Source of the DNA: Muribaculum sp. An289
GTDB lineage: Bacteria > Bacteroidota > Bacteroidia > Bacteroidales > UBA932
DNA: 32,350 nucleotides
Direction: 5' to 3'
Assembly (NCBI RefSeq): GCF_002159555.1
Contig: NZ_NFIV01000016.1
Coordinates: 1-32,350 of the forward strand
The notes beneath the pieces are model-generated. The model saw only the letters and a program-made list of their open reading frames with translations, did not search any database and was not told where the DNA came from. A program made the translations under genes and the position numbers. Shown here piece by piece: positions 32,293 to 32,350 of the stretch (its first letter is position 1; each line of letters starts with the position of its first letter).

Positions 32293-32350
32293 ATCCAGTT
32301 CATTGACAATATTGCAGTTAGGTTTTGCAAAGAGGTCTTTTAGGCAGATA

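Overview
The window reads as a chromosomal segment of a Bacteroidota genome, most likely order Bacteroidales. The main signs are a complete heme-uptake operon of the HmuYRSTUV type, SusC/HmuR-style receptor architecture with a carboxypeptidase-D-like N-terminal domain, many lipoproteins, and recurrent TAnnTTTG '-7' promoter boxes, the hallmark of Bacteroidota sigma-ABfr promoters. I cannot name genus or species. I saw no rRNA, tRNA or CRISPR array.

Layout, left to right. 1-735: 3' part of an IS5-family transposase cut by the window edge. 736-1850: a repeat-rich leader and a NADAR-domain protein with an unrecognised N-terminal extension. 1866-2062: first copy of a ~197-bp terminal-inverted-repeat element (MITE-like). 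2317-3246: EamA/DMT transporter. 3387-7475: a four-gene cassette: a membrane polyferredoxin with an internal twin-arginine signal, a Tat-exported aldo/keto reductase-ferredoxin lipoprotein, tatA and tatC. 7472-8320 (minus): IS200-like/RAYT transposase. 8599-9681 (minus): rmlB. 9886-14512: two exported proteins of unknown role and a large amidase/golvesin-domain protein. 14513-15063: a second MITE copy, tandem operator-like repeats, and a 119-nt element closed by a 28-bp inverted repeat. 15064-17442: FtsX/MacB-type permease. 17531-18937: UPF0597/L-cysteine desulfidase-like protein ending in a strong terminator. 19073-21130: htpG. 21493-22383: PfkB-family sugar kinase. 22523-22660: a promoter-like region carrying a G10 tract and palindromic IS-end-like repeats. 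22655-23244: decayed MFS transporter. 23254-32214 (minus): the heme operon, transcribed right to left as calycin-like lipoprotein, hmuY, hmuR, hmuS, hmuT, hmuU, hmuV.

How genes work together. In the Tat cassette, two iron-sulfur proteins that must be folded with cofactors before export sit directly upstream of a minimal TatA/TatC translocase. The likely picture is electron flow from the membrane through the polyferredoxin to a periplasmic lipoprotein reductase. Its substrate is unknown. This cassette is my best candidate for an under-described system. In the heme operon, HmuY captures heme at the surface, HmuR imports it, and HmuS (CobN-like, membrane-anchored) is the probable iron-removing chelatase. 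HmuT, HmuU and HmuV form the inner-membrane part, with HmuU/HmuV resembling an ExbB/ExbD-type proton motor. Candidate heme ligands in both HmuY and HmuR are methionines rather than histidines.

The non-coding DNA is unusually structured: two MITE copies each directly behind a gene, solo IS-end-like sequences, a long RNA-like hairpin between two promoters, and a homopolymer in a promoter spacer that could give phase variation. All functional calls rest on reading motifs by eye; no database search was run.
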